A stretch of DNA of 64,000 nt from the NCBI RefSeq assembly GCF_029263665.1, contig NZ_JAJUFQ010000008.1, positions 1 to 64,000 of the forward strand, written 5' to 3'. The position numbers and the translations under genes were made by a program. Under the pieces are notes generated by a model, which saw only the letters and a program-made list of their open reading frames with translations, had not been told where the DNA came from and searched no databases. Origin of the DNA: Halomonas sp. (GTDB lineage Bacteria > Pseudomonadota > Gammaproteobacteria > Pseudomonadales > Halomonadaceae). Shown one piece after another: positions 51,805 to 61,296 of this stretch (within the stretch, counting starts at the first letter, position 1; every line of letters begins with the position of its first letter).

Positions 51805-53159
51805 GTGGTGTGCAAGGATTTCTTGACCGCCTGAATGAGCGCAATGCCAGCCGTGGGCAGGAGCCCAGCTGGATGGCTGCTCGCCGCCAGGCTGGGGCAG
51901 CTCGCTTCGAAGCACTGGGCTTTCCTAACCGCCGTGTTGAAGCCTGGAAGTACACCGATGTGCGCGCCATTGCCCAGGGTGACTTTCAACTGGCAACGGA
52001 TGCCGAGTTTTCTCCATCGTCTGCTGCTGCGCTGACGCTGCCGATCAGTGCCTATCGCCTGACGTTTGTCGATGGGGTCTTCTCCAGCGCCCTGTCTGAT
52101 CTGGCGGGGCTGCCCGAGAGTGTGCAGGTCAAGCCGCTGTCCCAGGCTCTGAACGAGAACCATGAGGCTGTCGGCGGGCCTCTGGGGCGGCTGACCGGTG
52201 TTGAGTTCTCACCGTTTTCAGCGCTTAACACTGCTTTCTTCGAGGAAGGTGCCTTGGTGCGCATCGCACCCGGGACCGTAGTGGACAAGCCGATTCTGCT
52301 GCAGTTCCTGTCACGTAACGGCGACACTGCGGTGATGAGCCATCCGCGTATCCTGATCGAGGCTGCGGGACGTTCACAGGCAACGTTGATCGAGCATCAT
52401 GTCGGAGAAGCTGGTGCGGCCAACTTCACCAACCTGGTGGAGGAGGTCATCCTTGATCGAGGTGCCATCCTGACGCATTACAAGCTGGTGGAGTCGCCGG
52501 AGCAGGATCTGCACGTGGCCAGTATCCACGTAGAGCAGGGGCGCGATGCCAAGTTCACCTCGTTGAACCTGACACTGGGTGGTGGACTCGTTCGCAACGA
52601 CCTGATCAGCGATCTCAATGGCCAGGGTGCCGAGGTGACCTTCAATGGTCTGTTCTACGGCCATGGTCGCCAGCACGTGGACAATCATACTCTGGCCAAC
52701 CATAACGCGCCGTACACCTATTCCCATGAGAACTACAAAGGCATTCTCGATGACCGGGCTCATGGTGTGTTCAATGGTAAGGTCATCGTCAAACGCGACA
52801 GTCAGAAAATAGAAGCCGATCAAAGCAATGCCAACCTGTTGCTCTCCGACCGGGCTGAGATCGATACCAAGCCAGAGCTGGAAATCTATGCCGATGATGT
52901 CAAGTGTTCGCATGGTGCCACGACAGGCCAGCTTGACGAAGGGGCGGTCTTTGCTCTGCGTTCCCGTGGCCTTGATGAAGCGACTGCTCGTGGCTTGCTG
53001 ACGCTGGCATTTGCTGGTGAGGTCATGGATCAGGTGGAACTTGATGCCATTGCCGAGCGAGTGGAGCTGACGGTGGCTGGCAAGCTGCCTGAGCGGTTCA
53101 ATCTGGCTGGGCTGGTGGAAGCTGCCGTGGCCTTGCACGAGAGTGAAGACGAGGAATAA
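51801..53159 (+). CDS. sufD: Fe-S cluster assembly protein SufD
   Basis: A 452-residue SufB paralogue. It has [14 protein letters not shown] near the N-terminus, the central beta-helix ([33 protein letters not shown]) and the C-terminal [44 protein letters not shown], with the conserved CSHGAT involved in cluster formation at the SufB-SufD interface. It is coupled to sufC by an ATGA overlap and ends three bases before sufS. Confidence 0.96.
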   Translation: MSGVQGFLDRLNERNASRGQEPSWMAARRQAGAARFEALGFPNRRVEAWKYTDVRAIAQGDFQLATDAEFSPSSAAALTLPISAYRLTFVDGVFSSALSDLAGLPESVQVKPLSQALNENHEAVGGPLGRLTGVEFSPFSALNTAFFEEGALVRIAPGTVVDKPILLQFLSRNGDTAVMSHPRILIEAAGRSQATLIEHHVGEAGAANFTNLVEEVILDRGAILTHYKLVESPEQDLHVASIHVEQGRDAKFTSLNLTLGGGLVRNDLISDLNGQGAEVTFNGLFYGHGRQHVDNHTLANHNAPYTYSHENYKGILDDRAHGVFNGKVIVKRDSQKIEADQSNANLLLSDRAEIDTKPELEIYADDVKCSHGATTGQLDEGAVFALRSRGLDEATARGLLTLAFAGEVMDQVELDAIAERVELTVAGKLPERFNLAGLVEAAVALHESEDEE

Positions 53160-53162
53160 GCA

Positions 53163-54404
53163 ATGGCCAATTTCAGCGACCTGTTGTTGGATGTGGCCCG
53201 TGTACGCCAAGACTTCCCGATTCTGGAAAGAGAAGTCCATGGCAAGCCACTGGTGTATCTGGACAATGCGGCAACCAGCCAGACGCCTCTGGTGGTTATT
53301 GAGGCTTTCGACGACTACTACCGTCGTATCAATGCGAATATCCATCGTGGCTTGCATACCCTGGCTGATGAGGCGACAGCAGCCTATGAAGGCACTAGGG
53401 AAATCGTGCGCGACTTCCTCAATGCTGCCGAAACCCGGGAGATCATCTTTACCCGTGGGACTACCGAAGCCCTGAATCTAGTGGCCCAAAGTTGGGGGCG
53501 TGCCAACCTGGGACCCGGCGATGAGGTGTTGATCTCGAATCTCGAGCATCACTCCAACATCGTGCCTTGGCAGTTGTTGGCGGCTGAGCGGGGCTTCAGC
53601 ATCAAGGTCATTCCTGTGGATGAACGTGGCGTGCTGGACATGGATGCCTATCGTGACCTGCTTGGAGCTCGCTCCAGGCTAGTGGCGGTGAACCATGTCT
53701 CCAATGCCCTGGGAACCATCAACCCTGTGCAGGAAATGGCGCGCTTGGCCCATGAGCAAGGGGCCTTGATTCTGGTTGATGGTGCGCAGGCTGCACCGCA
53801 TCTGGAGATTGATGTCCAGGCCATTGGGGCGGATTTTTATGCCTTCTCTGGGCATAAGGTCTATGGCCCTACTGGTGTCGGCGTGCTTTATGGCAGGGCG
53901 GATCTGCTCGAGGCCATGCCTCCTTGGCAGGGCGGCGGTGAAATGATCGCGACGGTATCCTTTGACGTACCGACGACCTTTGCTGCCATCCCGCACAAGT
54001 TTGAAGCTGGCACCCCTGCTGTTGCCGAGGTCATTGCCCTGGGGCGTGCGATTCAATGGATCCACGAGATTGGCCTGAAGCATATTTCCGCCTGGGAAGA
54101 GCGGCTGCTCGAACATGCAACGGAAGGTGTCAGCAGCATAGAGGGGTTGCGCATTCTGGGGACGTCCCCGGATAAGGCCGGTGTGCTGTCTTTTGTGGTC
54201 GAAGGGGCGCATAGCCAGGATATTGGGCTACTGATCGATCAATTGGGAGTAGCGATTCGTACTGGGCATCACTGTGCTCAGCCGCTGTTGCATCGTTTCG
54301 GTGTTGAGGCAACCTGTCGAGCCTCTTTTGCTGCCTACAACACTCCCGAAGAAGTGGATATCTTTGTTGAGGCACTGCAACGCGTCATCGGGATATTGCG
54401 CTGA
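53163..54404 (+). CDS. sufS: Cysteine desulfurase SufS
   Basis: A 413-residue class V aminotransferase-fold enzyme. PLP Lys232 is in FSGHKVYGPTGVG and the persulfide-forming Cys371 in RTGHHCAQPLLHRFG, the group II form. It takes sulfur from cysteine for SufBCD. Group II enzymes need a partner (SufE or SufU) for full activity; neither is encoded in this window. It begins three bases after sufD. Confidence 0.96.
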   Translation: MANFSDLLLDVARVRQDFPILEREVHGKPLVYLDNAATSQTPLVVIEAFDDYYRRINANIHRGLHTLADEATAAYEGTREIVRDFLNAAETREIIFTRGTTEALNLVAQSWGRANLGPGDEVLISNLEHHSNIVPWQLLAAERGFSIKVIPVDERGVLDMDAYRDLLGARSRLVAVNHVSNALGTINPVQEMARLAHEQGALILVDGAQAAPHLEIDVQAIGADFYAFSGHKVYGPTGVGVLYGRADLLEAMPPWQGGGEMIATVSFDVPTTFAAIPHKFEAGTPAVAEVIALGRAIQWIHEIGLKHISAWEERLLEHATEGVSSIEGLRILGTSPDKAGVLSFVVEGAHSQDIGLLIDQLGVAIRTGHHCAQPLLHRFGVEATCRASFAAYNTPEEVDIFVEALQRVIGILR

Positions 54405-54452
54405 AACGAATTGAAGTTGCCTGGCGGAAAGCGGGCATGAATAAGGGCTTCT

Positions 54453-55037
54453 ATGAGCGACAATGAGCGGATCCCCAATATCGATGGCAAGTTGAGCAAG
54501 GGGCAGCAGTTGCCCCTGCAGCGTGACGTCGAGGTCATCTCGATTCCTTTCGGCAAGACCGTGACGCTGGATGAAGACTGCATCGTCACCGTGATGCAGG
54601 CCAAGGGCAGTAGTGTCAGCGTGGCTTTCGAGGGGCGCCTGTACCTGATTGAGGGTAGCAACCTTGATGCGATTGGACTGGAGGCGCTGCCGCGTCCAAC
54701 GCTTCCAGAGGATGCTGGCGAAGAACAGATCGAGGCGTTTGTGTGGGATCAGCTACGCACTTGCTTTGATCCCGAGATCCCGGTCAACATCGTGGATCTT
54801 GGCCTAGTGTACGGTTGCCGTATCGAGCGTCTGCTCAGTGGTGAACGTATCGTAACGATTCGCATGACACTCACTGCCCCTGGTTGCGGCATGGGTGATG
54901 TGATCGCTGCTGATGCACGTAACAAGATCCTTGGTGCGCCGCAGATATCACGAGTGCATACTGAAATCGTCTTCGATCCGCCTTGGAGTCGTGAGATGAT
55001 GTCCGATGAGGCCAAGCTGGAACTCGGCATGTTCTAG
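54453..55037 (+). CDS. sufT: Fe-S assembly factor SufT
   Basis: A 194-residue protein. An N-terminal region with GKTVTLDEDCIVTVMQAKGSSVSVAFEGRLYLI is followed by a MIP18/DUF59 domain from about residue 90 (DPEIPVNIVDLGLVYGC; MTLTAPGCGMGDVI; VFDPPWSREMMSDEAKLELGMF). This two-part architecture is the SufT form. SufT is an auxiliary maturation factor for Fe-S enzymes. It closes the suf operon, 48 bases after sufS. No terminator is visible before the next gene. Confidence 0.93.
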   Translation: MSDNERIPNIDGKLSKGQQLPLQRDVEVISIPFGKTVTLDEDCIVTVMQAKGSSVSVAFEGRLYLIEGSNLDAIGLEALPRPTLPEDAGEEQIEAFVWDQLRTCFDPEIPVNIVDLGLVYGCRIERLLSGERIVTIRMTLTAPGCGMGDVIAADARNKILGAPQISRVHTEIVFDPPWSREMMSDEAKLELGMF

Positions 55038-55230
55038 TTCGGCATAAGCAAGTTGGATATGTGTGAGCCAGTCATGTACGAATCAGACACGTACTGCAAA
55101 GAGACGAAAAGTCTTTGCTTGTGATGATAAAGGCCCATTGGCCTCGTGCCTTGCCGACTTTTCGATCCGGTCTTCAAGGCAATGTCCTGGTCTCCATCGC
55201 TTCGATATTACCGCCTTGAGTGGGAGCCTG

Positions 55231-56130
55231 ATGCGCAAGTCGCTAATGACGCTGTTCCGTCGCCTGTTGCTGTGTTTCGGCGGTCTTGCTCTTTTGTCTA
55301 CTCTGGTCTTCCTTGGTACCAATGCCTGGGTGTTGTTCAGCACCCGGGAGCGCATCTACTCCGTGCCATCTTGTCCGCCCGAAAGGGTTGGTATCGTCTT
55401 CGGGACCTCTCACTGGACTCGTAGCGGTGAACGCAATCCTCACTTTGAGGGGCGCATGGAAGCCGCAGCCGAACTGCTCAGAGACGGCAAGATAGAGCAC
55501 CTTCTGGTGTCAGGTGATAACGCGACTCTCTACTACAATGAGCCGGTTACCATGTGGCGTGACCTGCGAGGCCGAGGTGTGCGCGAGGTGGATATGACCC
55601 TCGATTATGCCGGTTTTAGCACCTTCGACACATTGGCCCGGGCACGGGATGTATTTCTGGTAGAGAAAGCAGCCTTGATCACCCAATCCTGGCATTTACC
55701 ACGAGCACTGTTCATTGCCAATGCGTTGGGCTTGGAGGCGTACGGTTGTGCCGCCGAAGAGACCCCTAGTCTGGGAGTCTGGTGGCTGAAGCTGCGAGAG
55801 GCGGCTGCACGTGTCGCGACAGTGGGGGATCTGTATATATGGGGCAGGACTCCACGTTTTCTAGGGCCTCTGGAGCCGTTGCAGTTTGCGCCGCCTGTGG
55901 AGTTAGCACCGAATCATCTTGATAAGAACGCAGGTGCGGCTGACATTGATGGTGACAAGGATAAAGTTGTGACGTCACCAATTGTGGTGGTTTCGCCCCG
56001 GACGCAGTCTCAAGAGCGGGGAGCTCAAGGGCAGGGAACTCAAGGGCAGGGAAAGTATCAGGACCACGACTTGGATGGACCGGAGCGGGATATCCACTCC
56101 GGAGTCGTTTCTGATAAAGTCGTACAGTGA
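55231..56130 (+). CDS. SanA/YdcF-like DUF218 membrane protein
   Basis: A 299-residue protein. One N-terminal membrane helix (LLLCFGGLALLSTLVFLGTNAWVLF) precedes a DUF218 domain with VGIVFGTSHW, NPHFEGRMEAAAELLRDGKIEHLLVSGDN and STFDTLARARDVF...LITQSWHLPRALFIA. This is the SanA (vancomycin-sensitivity/envelope barrier) arrangement. SanA proteins are about 240 residues; here a low-complexity tail (Asp, Gln, Gly rich) of about 70 residues is added, partly encoded by a 15-bp repeat. The start at 55231 (MRKSLMTLF) has GGGAG five bases upstream; the frame is open from 55063. Confidence 0.85.
   Translation: MRKSLMTLFRRLLLCFGGLALLSTLVFLGTNAWVLFSTRERIYSVPSCPPERVGIVFGTSHWTRSGERNPHFEGRMEAAAELLRDGKIEHLLVSGDNATLYYNEPVTMWRDLRGRGVREVDMTLDYAGFSTFDTLARARDVFLVEKAALITQSWHLPRALFIANALGLEAYGCAAEETPSLGVWWLKLREAAARVATVGDLYIWGRTPRFLGPLEPLQFAPPVELAPNHLDKNAGAADIDGDKDKVVTSPIVVVSPRTQSQERGAQGQGTQGQGKYQDHDLDGPERDIHSGVVSDKVVQ
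56009..56053. repeat. Three 15-bp repeats in the SanA-like tail
   Basis: CTCAAGAGCGGGGAG (56009-56023), CTCAAGGGCAGGGAA (56024-56038) and CTCAAGGGCAGGGAA (56039-56053). The last two are identical. They encode Gln/Gly-rich pentapeptides in the C-terminal extension. Confidence 0.85.
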
Positions 56131-56152
56131 ACGATGAGGCTTTGAATGACCG

Positions 56153-56662
56153 TCAGCGGCGTCTTCCACCGGCCCGACGAGCAACGTTTTTCTTCTGTTT
56201 GGGGCGAGCAGAAGATTTCTTTGGCGCCGTTTTCTGCTGCAAGTCATAGAGCTCGCGAATCAGCGCTCGACAACCCTTCCACAATTCCTCGATAACCGGC
56301 TCGATTGAGCTGGGCAGTGGGTGAGTAAAGATCGTAGATAGCGCCTGCATCAAGCCACGCTCCTGCTCGAGCAGTTCGTTGATCAGTACCAAGGAATCGT
56401 TGCCGACAAAGCTCTTCAGGCGACTCCATAGCCACATGTAGTCATCACGTTCGACATCGGCATCGCGAGGCAGCAGGTCCAGATAACGACGAGCCAGGGT
56501 CTGCAGCTTACCCATGGCCTTTTGACGTGCCTCGTAATGCGGCTCCAGCGCATCGCGCAGCGATGGCCGCAGGCGCTCGAGGTTGTCCTGGAAATAATCG
56601 ATGCTGTCAGCAAGAGCTTCCAGCAGGCTGTCCATCGCCACTTGGCGATTGTCGAGAAACAT
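56153..56662 (-). CDS. Conserved-looking hypothetical protein with basic C-terminal tail
   Basis: A 169-residue protein I do not recognise. It is predicted almost wholly alpha-helical (MDSLLEALADSIDYFQDNLERL; ARQKAMGKLQTLARRYLDLLP; DDYMWLWSRLKSFVGNDSLVLINELLEQERGLMQAL). The last 25 residues are highly basic (KKSSARPKQKKNVARRAGGRRR), like a nucleic-acid-binding tail. The ATG at 56662 has a strong GGAGG eight bases upstream. Codon use resembles its neighbours, so it is probably real. It is convergent with the SanA-like gene, and an inverted GTCACC/GGTGAC pair surrounds its ribosome site. No function is proposed. Confidence 0.7.
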   Translation of the reverse strand: MFLDNRQVAMDSLLEALADSIDYFQDNLERLRPSLRDALEPHYEARQKAMGKLQTLARRYLDLLPRDADVERDDYMWLWSRLKSFVGNDSLVLINELLEQERGLMQALSTIFTHPLPSSIEPVIEELWKGCRALIRELYDLQQKTAPKKSSARPKQKKNVARRAGGRRR

Positions 56663-56833
56663 GCGCGTCACCTCCTCCGGTGACGCCGATTGTGGGGTGC
56701 TAATGAAATATTTGCCACCCCCAAAGTGACAAATATTTATGATTTCTGGTATCGACCATGCGACAGGGAAAGAAGGGAGGGTGCTACCAGGCGTGATAAT
56801 GACCTGTCTTGCTCATCCCTGTCGCAGTAGATA

Positions 56834-57745
56834 TCAACCCTTGGGCTTGCTCGGGGGGCGGGAAGGGCGGCTGGCGGCGGCCTTTTCCAGGTCTTCGATG
56901 ATCATGCCGGCAATATCCTTTCCGGTAGCCGTCTCGATACCATGCAGTCCCGGCGAGGAGTTGACCTCCATCACCACTGGGCCATGATTCGAGCGTAGCA
57001 GGTCTACGCCAGCGACACGCAAGCCCATGGCCTTGGCAGCACGAATGGCGGTCGAGCGTTCTTCGGGAGTGATACGAATGACGCTGGCACTACCGCCGCG
57101 ATGCAGATTGGAGCGGAACTCTCCTTCGGCAGCCTGACGCTTCATTGATGCGACGACTTTGTCACCAATGACAAGACAGCGGATGTCGGCGCCCTTGGCT
57201 TCCTTGATGAATTCCTGAACCATGATGTTGGCTTTCATTCCCATGAAAGCCTGGATCACGGATTCGGCTGCCTGGTTGGTTTCCGCCAGTACCACGCCTA
57301 TGCCCTGAGTGCCTTCCAGCAGCTTGATCACTAGTGGCGCGCCTCGCACCATGGTGATCAGGTCGGGAATATCGTCCGGAGAGTGTGCGAAACCAGTGAC
57401 AGGTAGGCCGATACCCTTGCGTGACAACAGCTGTAACGAGCGTAGCTTGTCTCGGGAGCGAGTGATGCCAACGCTGTCGTTGAGCACCGGAATGTTCATC
57501 ATCTCGAACTGGCGCAGAACTGCGCAGCCATAGAAGGTGATCGAAGCCCCGATACGGGGAATCACGGCATCAAAAGGCTCCAGCTCCTGCCCCTTGTAGT
57601 GAATCGAAGGGCTGTGTGAAGTGATGCTCATGTAGCAGCGCAGGGTGTCCACCACCCGAGCTGTATGTCCCCGTTGCTCTGCTGCTTCCAACAGGCGGCG
57701 GGTCGAGTACAGATTTCGATTACGTGACAACAATGCAATATGCAT
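56834..57745 (-). CDS. rimK: RimK-type ATP-grasp alpha-L-glutamate ligase
   Basis: A 303-residue ATP-grasp ligase. It starts [18 protein letters not shown] and has the RimK features [63 protein letters not shown] and [26 protein letters not shown] with the metal-binding Glu/Asn. RimK adds glutamates to the C-terminus of ribosomal protein S6. The start at 57745 follows GGAGACAGG. The gene directly upstream is the RimB-like protease; rimA is not present in the window. Confidence 0.95.
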   Translation of the reverse strand: MHIALLSRNRNLYSTRRLLEAAEQRGHTARVVDTLRCYMSITSHSPSIHYKGQELEPFDAVIPRIGASITFYGCAVLRQFEMMNIPVLNDSVGITRSRDKLRSLQLLSRKGIGLPVTGFAHSPDDIPDLITMVRGAPLVIKLLEGTQGIGVVLAETNQAAESVIQAFMGMKANIMVQEFIKEAKGADIRCLVIGDKVVASMKRQAAEGEFRSNLHRGGSASVIRITPEERSTAIRAAKAMGLRVAGVDLLRSNHGPVVMEVNSSPGLHGIETATGKDIAGMIIEDLEKAAASRPSRPPSKPKG

Positions 57746-57779
57746 AGGCCTGTCTCCAGAGTAGCGGTGGAGGAATGCG

Positions 57780-58235
57780 TTAGGGTTCGCCGTGCAGGAA
57801 AGTCTCACCGGGAGCAACCAGCAGATGGCGCAGGGCTCTACGCCCAAGCAGCAAGGGGTGTCGCATGTTGCTGCGGTTAGTCAAGGACAGCTCGATAGGG
57901 TAGACAAGTTCGCCCAGCTGCATGCGGGTGCGAATGATATAGCGCCATTCTGACTGACCGTTGGAACTGGTCACTCGACGGCGATCATGCACATGCATGC
58001 GGAAGCTGTGAGCAGGGGTATGATTTCCACCGGTGCGCGTGACAAAGCTCACCCACAGAATTTCGTCTTCCTCAAAGGCTTCGATATCTTCCGCATGCAT
58101 GGCAGATGTACGTGCACCAGTGTCAATCTTGGCGCACAGGTGCAGGTGCATGTCCGGCAATACGATCATCTCACGGCGGCCCACGATAGCCTTGGCTCTG
58201 TGAGGTAAACCCTGAATGGTTTTCTCTCGAGTCAC
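57780..58235 (-). CDS. rimB: Retropepsin-like ATP-dependent zinc protease family protein (RimB-like)
   Basis: A 151-residue protein with a retropepsin fold. The active-site triad DTGA is at 38-41 ([13 protein letters not shown]), followed by [36 protein letters not shown] and [18 protein letters not shown]. Proteins of this family, long annotated as ATP-dependent zinc proteases, act with RimK; RimB is reported to remove or restrict S6 glutamylation. The start was placed at GTG 58235 behind AGAGG; ATG 58250 is in frame. It is co-transcribed with rimK (34-base gap). Confidence 0.88.
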   Translation of the reverse strand: MTREKTIQGLPHRAKAIVGRREMIVLPDMHLHLCAKIDTGARTSAMHAEDIEAFEEDEILWVSFVTRTGGNHTPAHSFRMHVHDRRRVTSSNGQSEWRYIIRTRMQLGELVYPIELSLTNRSNMRHPLLLGRRALRHLLVAPGETFLHGEP

Positions 58236-58370
58236 AGATGTACCTCTCATCACTGTTGTCAAAGCCATTGACCAAAGGATCAAATGTTATTGTGGACTAG
58301 GTCGCTGCGGGTCAGATAGCTGTCAACCACATAGTTGCAAACCAAACCACATAGCTGCGGACTAGTGGCG

Positions 58371-59399
58371 TCACTGTTGGTTTCTGACCTGTCGCAGCCG
58401 CTGGCCGATGATCGAATCCTGGTCGGCCTGTCGTAATGTCATCAGCACGGGAAGGCGCAGACGAGGAATCATCGCCAGGTCCCGGGCCACTGCGAGAAAG
58501 TCCGCCTGCTCACATTGAGCGACCCGTTCCAGATAGAGGGGCAGGCGCTTTCCATCTTCAAGGTGCTCCCAGCCTCGAGCTGCCATGGCGACCAAGGCAT
58601 CGGGGCCACAGGCATTTGAGTCGCCCAGCAGGGCATCAAACCAGTTGCAGGCTGCTGCGCCTGCATTGCCGATGGCGCGAATGCAAGCACAGAAGCCTTC
58701 GATGTCTCCTTGCCTGGCCTGTTGTTCGCCACGTTGACGAATGGCTTCAGCAAGCTCGTTATCGATATGTGCATGCTCTAAACAGTAACACAGGGATACT
58801 AGGGCATTGTTGTGTAGTTTCGGTAGTCGAGCGATCAGGGCGTCGCGCGTCTCGGCCTCCAGGCGGGCAACATAATCTGCCAGTCCCTGGAGTCCCAGCG
58901 CGCGCCAGTCCTGGCTACCCTGGCCAGTGAAAAAGGCTTCTACCGGCTCCAGGTGCTCGCTGGCTGGCAGGCCTAGATCATGGCTTGCGTGAGCGTGGAG
59001 CATTGCCTGAAATGTCAGTGAGGGGGGGAAGGCCAGGGGGTTGTCCTTCATCAGATTATCCACATCGCTGGCATTTCCGGCCGCTACGGCTTCTGCATTG
59101 CGGCCAAGGATGTCCAGCAGACGCTCGAGAAAAGCATCGCGCAGCGCCGGTTCCAGATGGCCTTGCTCGTCCAGAGGAAAGGCCAGAAACCAGATGAGTG
59201 GATCCTCCATGTCACCAAGCCGGAAGAGCATGGCCAGGCGTGCCTGTCCTTGCCATGGGACAGGCCAAGCGATTTCGCCTTTCTCGAAGTCAGATAACGT
59301 ATCGAGTGTGCAAGGAGAGATGCGCCGCCCCATGTGATACAGGCGTACATCGGCTCCGCTTAGAGCGAAGAAGTCGTAAAGGCTGTGAATCTGTTGCAT
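58371..59399 (-). CDS. DUF3549 family protein
   Basis: A 342-residue soluble protein beginning MQQIHSLYDFFALSGADVRLYHMGRRISP, with DTLSDFEKGEIAWPVPWQGQARLAMLF and PLIWFLAFPLDEQG, the pattern of DUF3549 proteins of gammaproteobacteria. The second half is all-helical and repetitive in character. No catalytic motif is visible and no function is known to me. GGGAGGGG precedes the ATG at 59399. It is followed, in the leftward direction, by the rimB/rimK pair after a 135-base gap that contains two degenerate CCACATAG(T/C)TGC repeats 20 bases apart (58327 and 58347). Confidence 0.82.
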   Translation of the reverse strand: MQQIHSLYDFFALSGADVRLYHMGRRISPCTLDTLSDFEKGEIAWPVPWQGQARLAMLFRLGDMEDPLIWFLAFPLDEQGHLEPALRDAFLERLLDILGRNAEAVAAGNASDVDNLMKDNPLAFPPSLTFQAMLHAHASHDLGLPASEHLEPVEAFFTGQGSQDWRALGLQGLADYVARLEAETRDALIARLPKLHNNALVSLCYCLEHAHIDNELAEAIRQRGEQQARQGDIEGFCACIRAIGNAGAAACNWFDALLGDSNACGPDALVAMAARGWEHLEDGKRLPLYLERVAQCEQADFLAVARDLAMIPRLRLPVLMTLRQADQDSIIGQRLRQVRNQQ

Positions 59400-59787
59400 G
59401 GCCCCTCCCATCAGGAAGCGTGCACTCTACCTTGCCAAACGGTAAGTGTCAGCCAGGTACGAAGGAAAAATTCTGGTGTATTGCGCACCTGGCTGATCAA
59501 ATTTTGAACAGTTGCCTGCAGGCACCGTATTCTCTGGGTTGAGCGAGGATGTTCAATGGTTATCCACAAGGACGTTCAGGGTATCTGTGAACACTTGCTG
59601 ATAAATCCAAGACAGTTATATGAAACAGCAAAGGTCATGAAGAAAAACGTGGATTTTCCACTGTGTCGAGCGTCAGTATGGAATATAATGCGCGGCTTTT
59701 ATTCCAATAAACGCAGAGTCTATCCATACTTGCAGGGCTGCGTTATCCCCGTTGCCCTCATAATCCTGCAGAAACGAGGAGTCACCC
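59400..59787. promoter_or_regulatory. Intergenic region with promoter of amino-acid ABC operon
   Basis: This 388-base gap separates divergent operons. A perfect -10 hexamer TATAAT lies at 59684-59689, about 100 bases before the binding-protein start; its -35 region (CTGTGT) is poor, so activation by a regulator is likely. No gene was found. Reading frames here lack coding character. Confidence 0.45.
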
Positions 59788-60540
59788 ATGCTTCGTCATC
59801 TGACCGTTTCGATTCTGGCTACCGGCGTTATCAGTCTGGCAGTCAACGCTCAGGCCGCCGATGATACCCTCAAGGTGGGTATGTCCGGAGGCTATTTCCC
59901 ATTCACTTTCGTGGAGCAGGACAAGCTGAAAGGCTTTGAAGTCGATGTGATGGAAGCGGTGGGCGAAGAAATGGGGGTTGATGTGGAATTCGTCACTGCC
60001 AGTTTCTCCGGCCTGTTCGGTATGCTCGAGTCCGGCCGTGTCGACACGATTGCCAACCAGATCACCATTACTGAGGAGCGTGAGCAAAAATACCTGTTCA
60101 CTGATCCTTATGTATACGACGGCGCCCAGGTGGTGGTGAAGAAGGGCAATGACGATATCCAGGGGGTCGAGGACCTGAAGGGCAAGAAGGTTGCTGTCAA
60201 CCTTGGCTCCAACTACGAACAGCTGTTGAACGAGCTACCCTATGCTGGCGAGATCGACATTCGTACCTATGACAGTAATATCGAGCAGGACACCGCCCTG
60301 GGGCGCGTTGATGCCTTTGTCATGGACCGCGTCAGCGCCACGCAGGTGATCAAGGAAAAATCTCTACCGTTACAGCTTGCGGGTAGCCCATTCTCTGAGA
60401 TTCGCAATGCGTTGCCATTCCGTCAGAAAGATGCCGAACTGCGTGATCAGGTCAACAGTGCGCTCGAAACCCTGCGCGAGGATGGCACTTTGAGCGAGAT
60501 ATCCCAGCGCTGGTTTGACGCTGATATCACCACTCCCTGA
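59788..60540 (+). CDS. Amino-acid (probably cystine) ABC transporter substrate-binding protein
   Basis: A 250-residue periplasmic protein. The signal peptide is MLRHLTVSILATGVISLAVNAQA-A. The mature type-3 SBP fold has KVGMSGGYFPFTFVEQDKLKGFEVDVMEA, NQITITEEREQKYLFTDPYVYDGAQVVV and LGRVDAFVMDRVSATQVI. The absence of the usual acidic side-chain site for basic amino acids and the resemblance to TcyA/TcyJ point to cystine, with moderate certainty. It is the first gene of a three-gene operon, with GAGGAG upstream. Confidence 0.9.
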   Translation: MLRHLTVSILATGVISLAVNAQAADDTLKVGMSGGYFPFTFVEQDKLKGFEVDVMEAVGEEMGVDVEFVTASFSGLFGMLESGRVDTIANQITITEEREQKYLFTDPYVYDGAQVVVKKGNDDIQGVEDLKGKKVAVNLGSNYEQLLNELPYAGEIDIRTYDSNIEQDTALGRVDAFVMDRVSATQVIKEKSLPLQLAGSPFSEIRNALPFRQKDAELRDQVNSALETLREDGTLSEISQRWFDADITTP

Positions 60541-60558
60541 TTTCTAATTGACTCCGCG

Positions 60559-61296
60559 ATGAGCATTCTCAACGTCGACTATATGTTGGGGCTATTCCCC
60601 ATCCTGGTGAGTTACCTGCCTTTGACATTAGGCATGGCTGCCGCCGGGATGGTGATGGCTCTGATTCTTTCCTGCTGCCTTGCCGTCATCCGGGTGTTGC
60701 GATTACCGATCCTGAACGGCCTGACCAAGCTGTTCATCTCGTTCTTTCGTGGTACTCCGCTGCTGGTGCAGCTGTTTCTTTTCTATTACGGCTTCCCCAA
60801 GCTGATAGCTGACATGGCCGGTGTCAGCGTCACTATTCTAGGACATACCACCGTCTTGCCCATGTGGCTGGAGAATGCGACAGAAATCAGTGCCATCACC
60901 GCTGCTATCATCGGTCTGACACTGCATTTCTCTGCTTATATGGCAGAGTCGATTCGAGCTGCTATTGTCGGTGTAGATCGCAGTCAGACCGAAGCCGCGC
61001 TATCCATCGGCATGACCAATGGCCAACTGATGCGCCGCATCGTGCTGCCTCAGGCAACCCGAATCGCAGTGCCCACGTTGATGAATTATTTCATCGACAT
61101 GATCAAAGCCACTTCCCTCGCATTCGCCTTGGGGGTGACGGAACTGATGGGGGCAACGCAGAAAGAAGCTGCTTCCAGCTTCAACTACTTCGAAGCCTTC
61201 ATCACTGCCGCTGTGCTCTATTGGGCAGTCGTTGAGCTGTTGGCCTGGCTGCAGCGTCGTCTGGAGTCACGACTCAATGAGGCCTATCGCCGATGA
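60559..61296 (+). CDS. Amino-acid ABC transporter permease
   Basis: A 245-residue HisM/GlnP-type permease. It begins near the first helix ([31 protein letters not shown]). [21 protein letters not shown] is the polar amino-acid permease signature, and the coupling loop is [37 protein letters not shown]. It closely follows the binding-protein gene (18 bases) and overlaps the ATPase start by four bases. Confidence 0.94.
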   Translation: MSILNVDYMLGLFPILVSYLPLTLGMAAAGMVMALILSCCLAVIRVLRLPILNGLTKLFISFFRGTPLLVQLFLFYYGFPKLIADMAGVSVTILGHTTVLPMWLENATEISAITAAIIGLTLHFSAYMAESIRAAIVGVDRSQTEAALSIGMTNGQLMRRIVLPQATRIAVPTLMNYFIDMIKATSLAFALGVTELMGATQKEAASSFNYFEAFITAAVLYWAVVELLAWLQRRLESRLNEAYRR

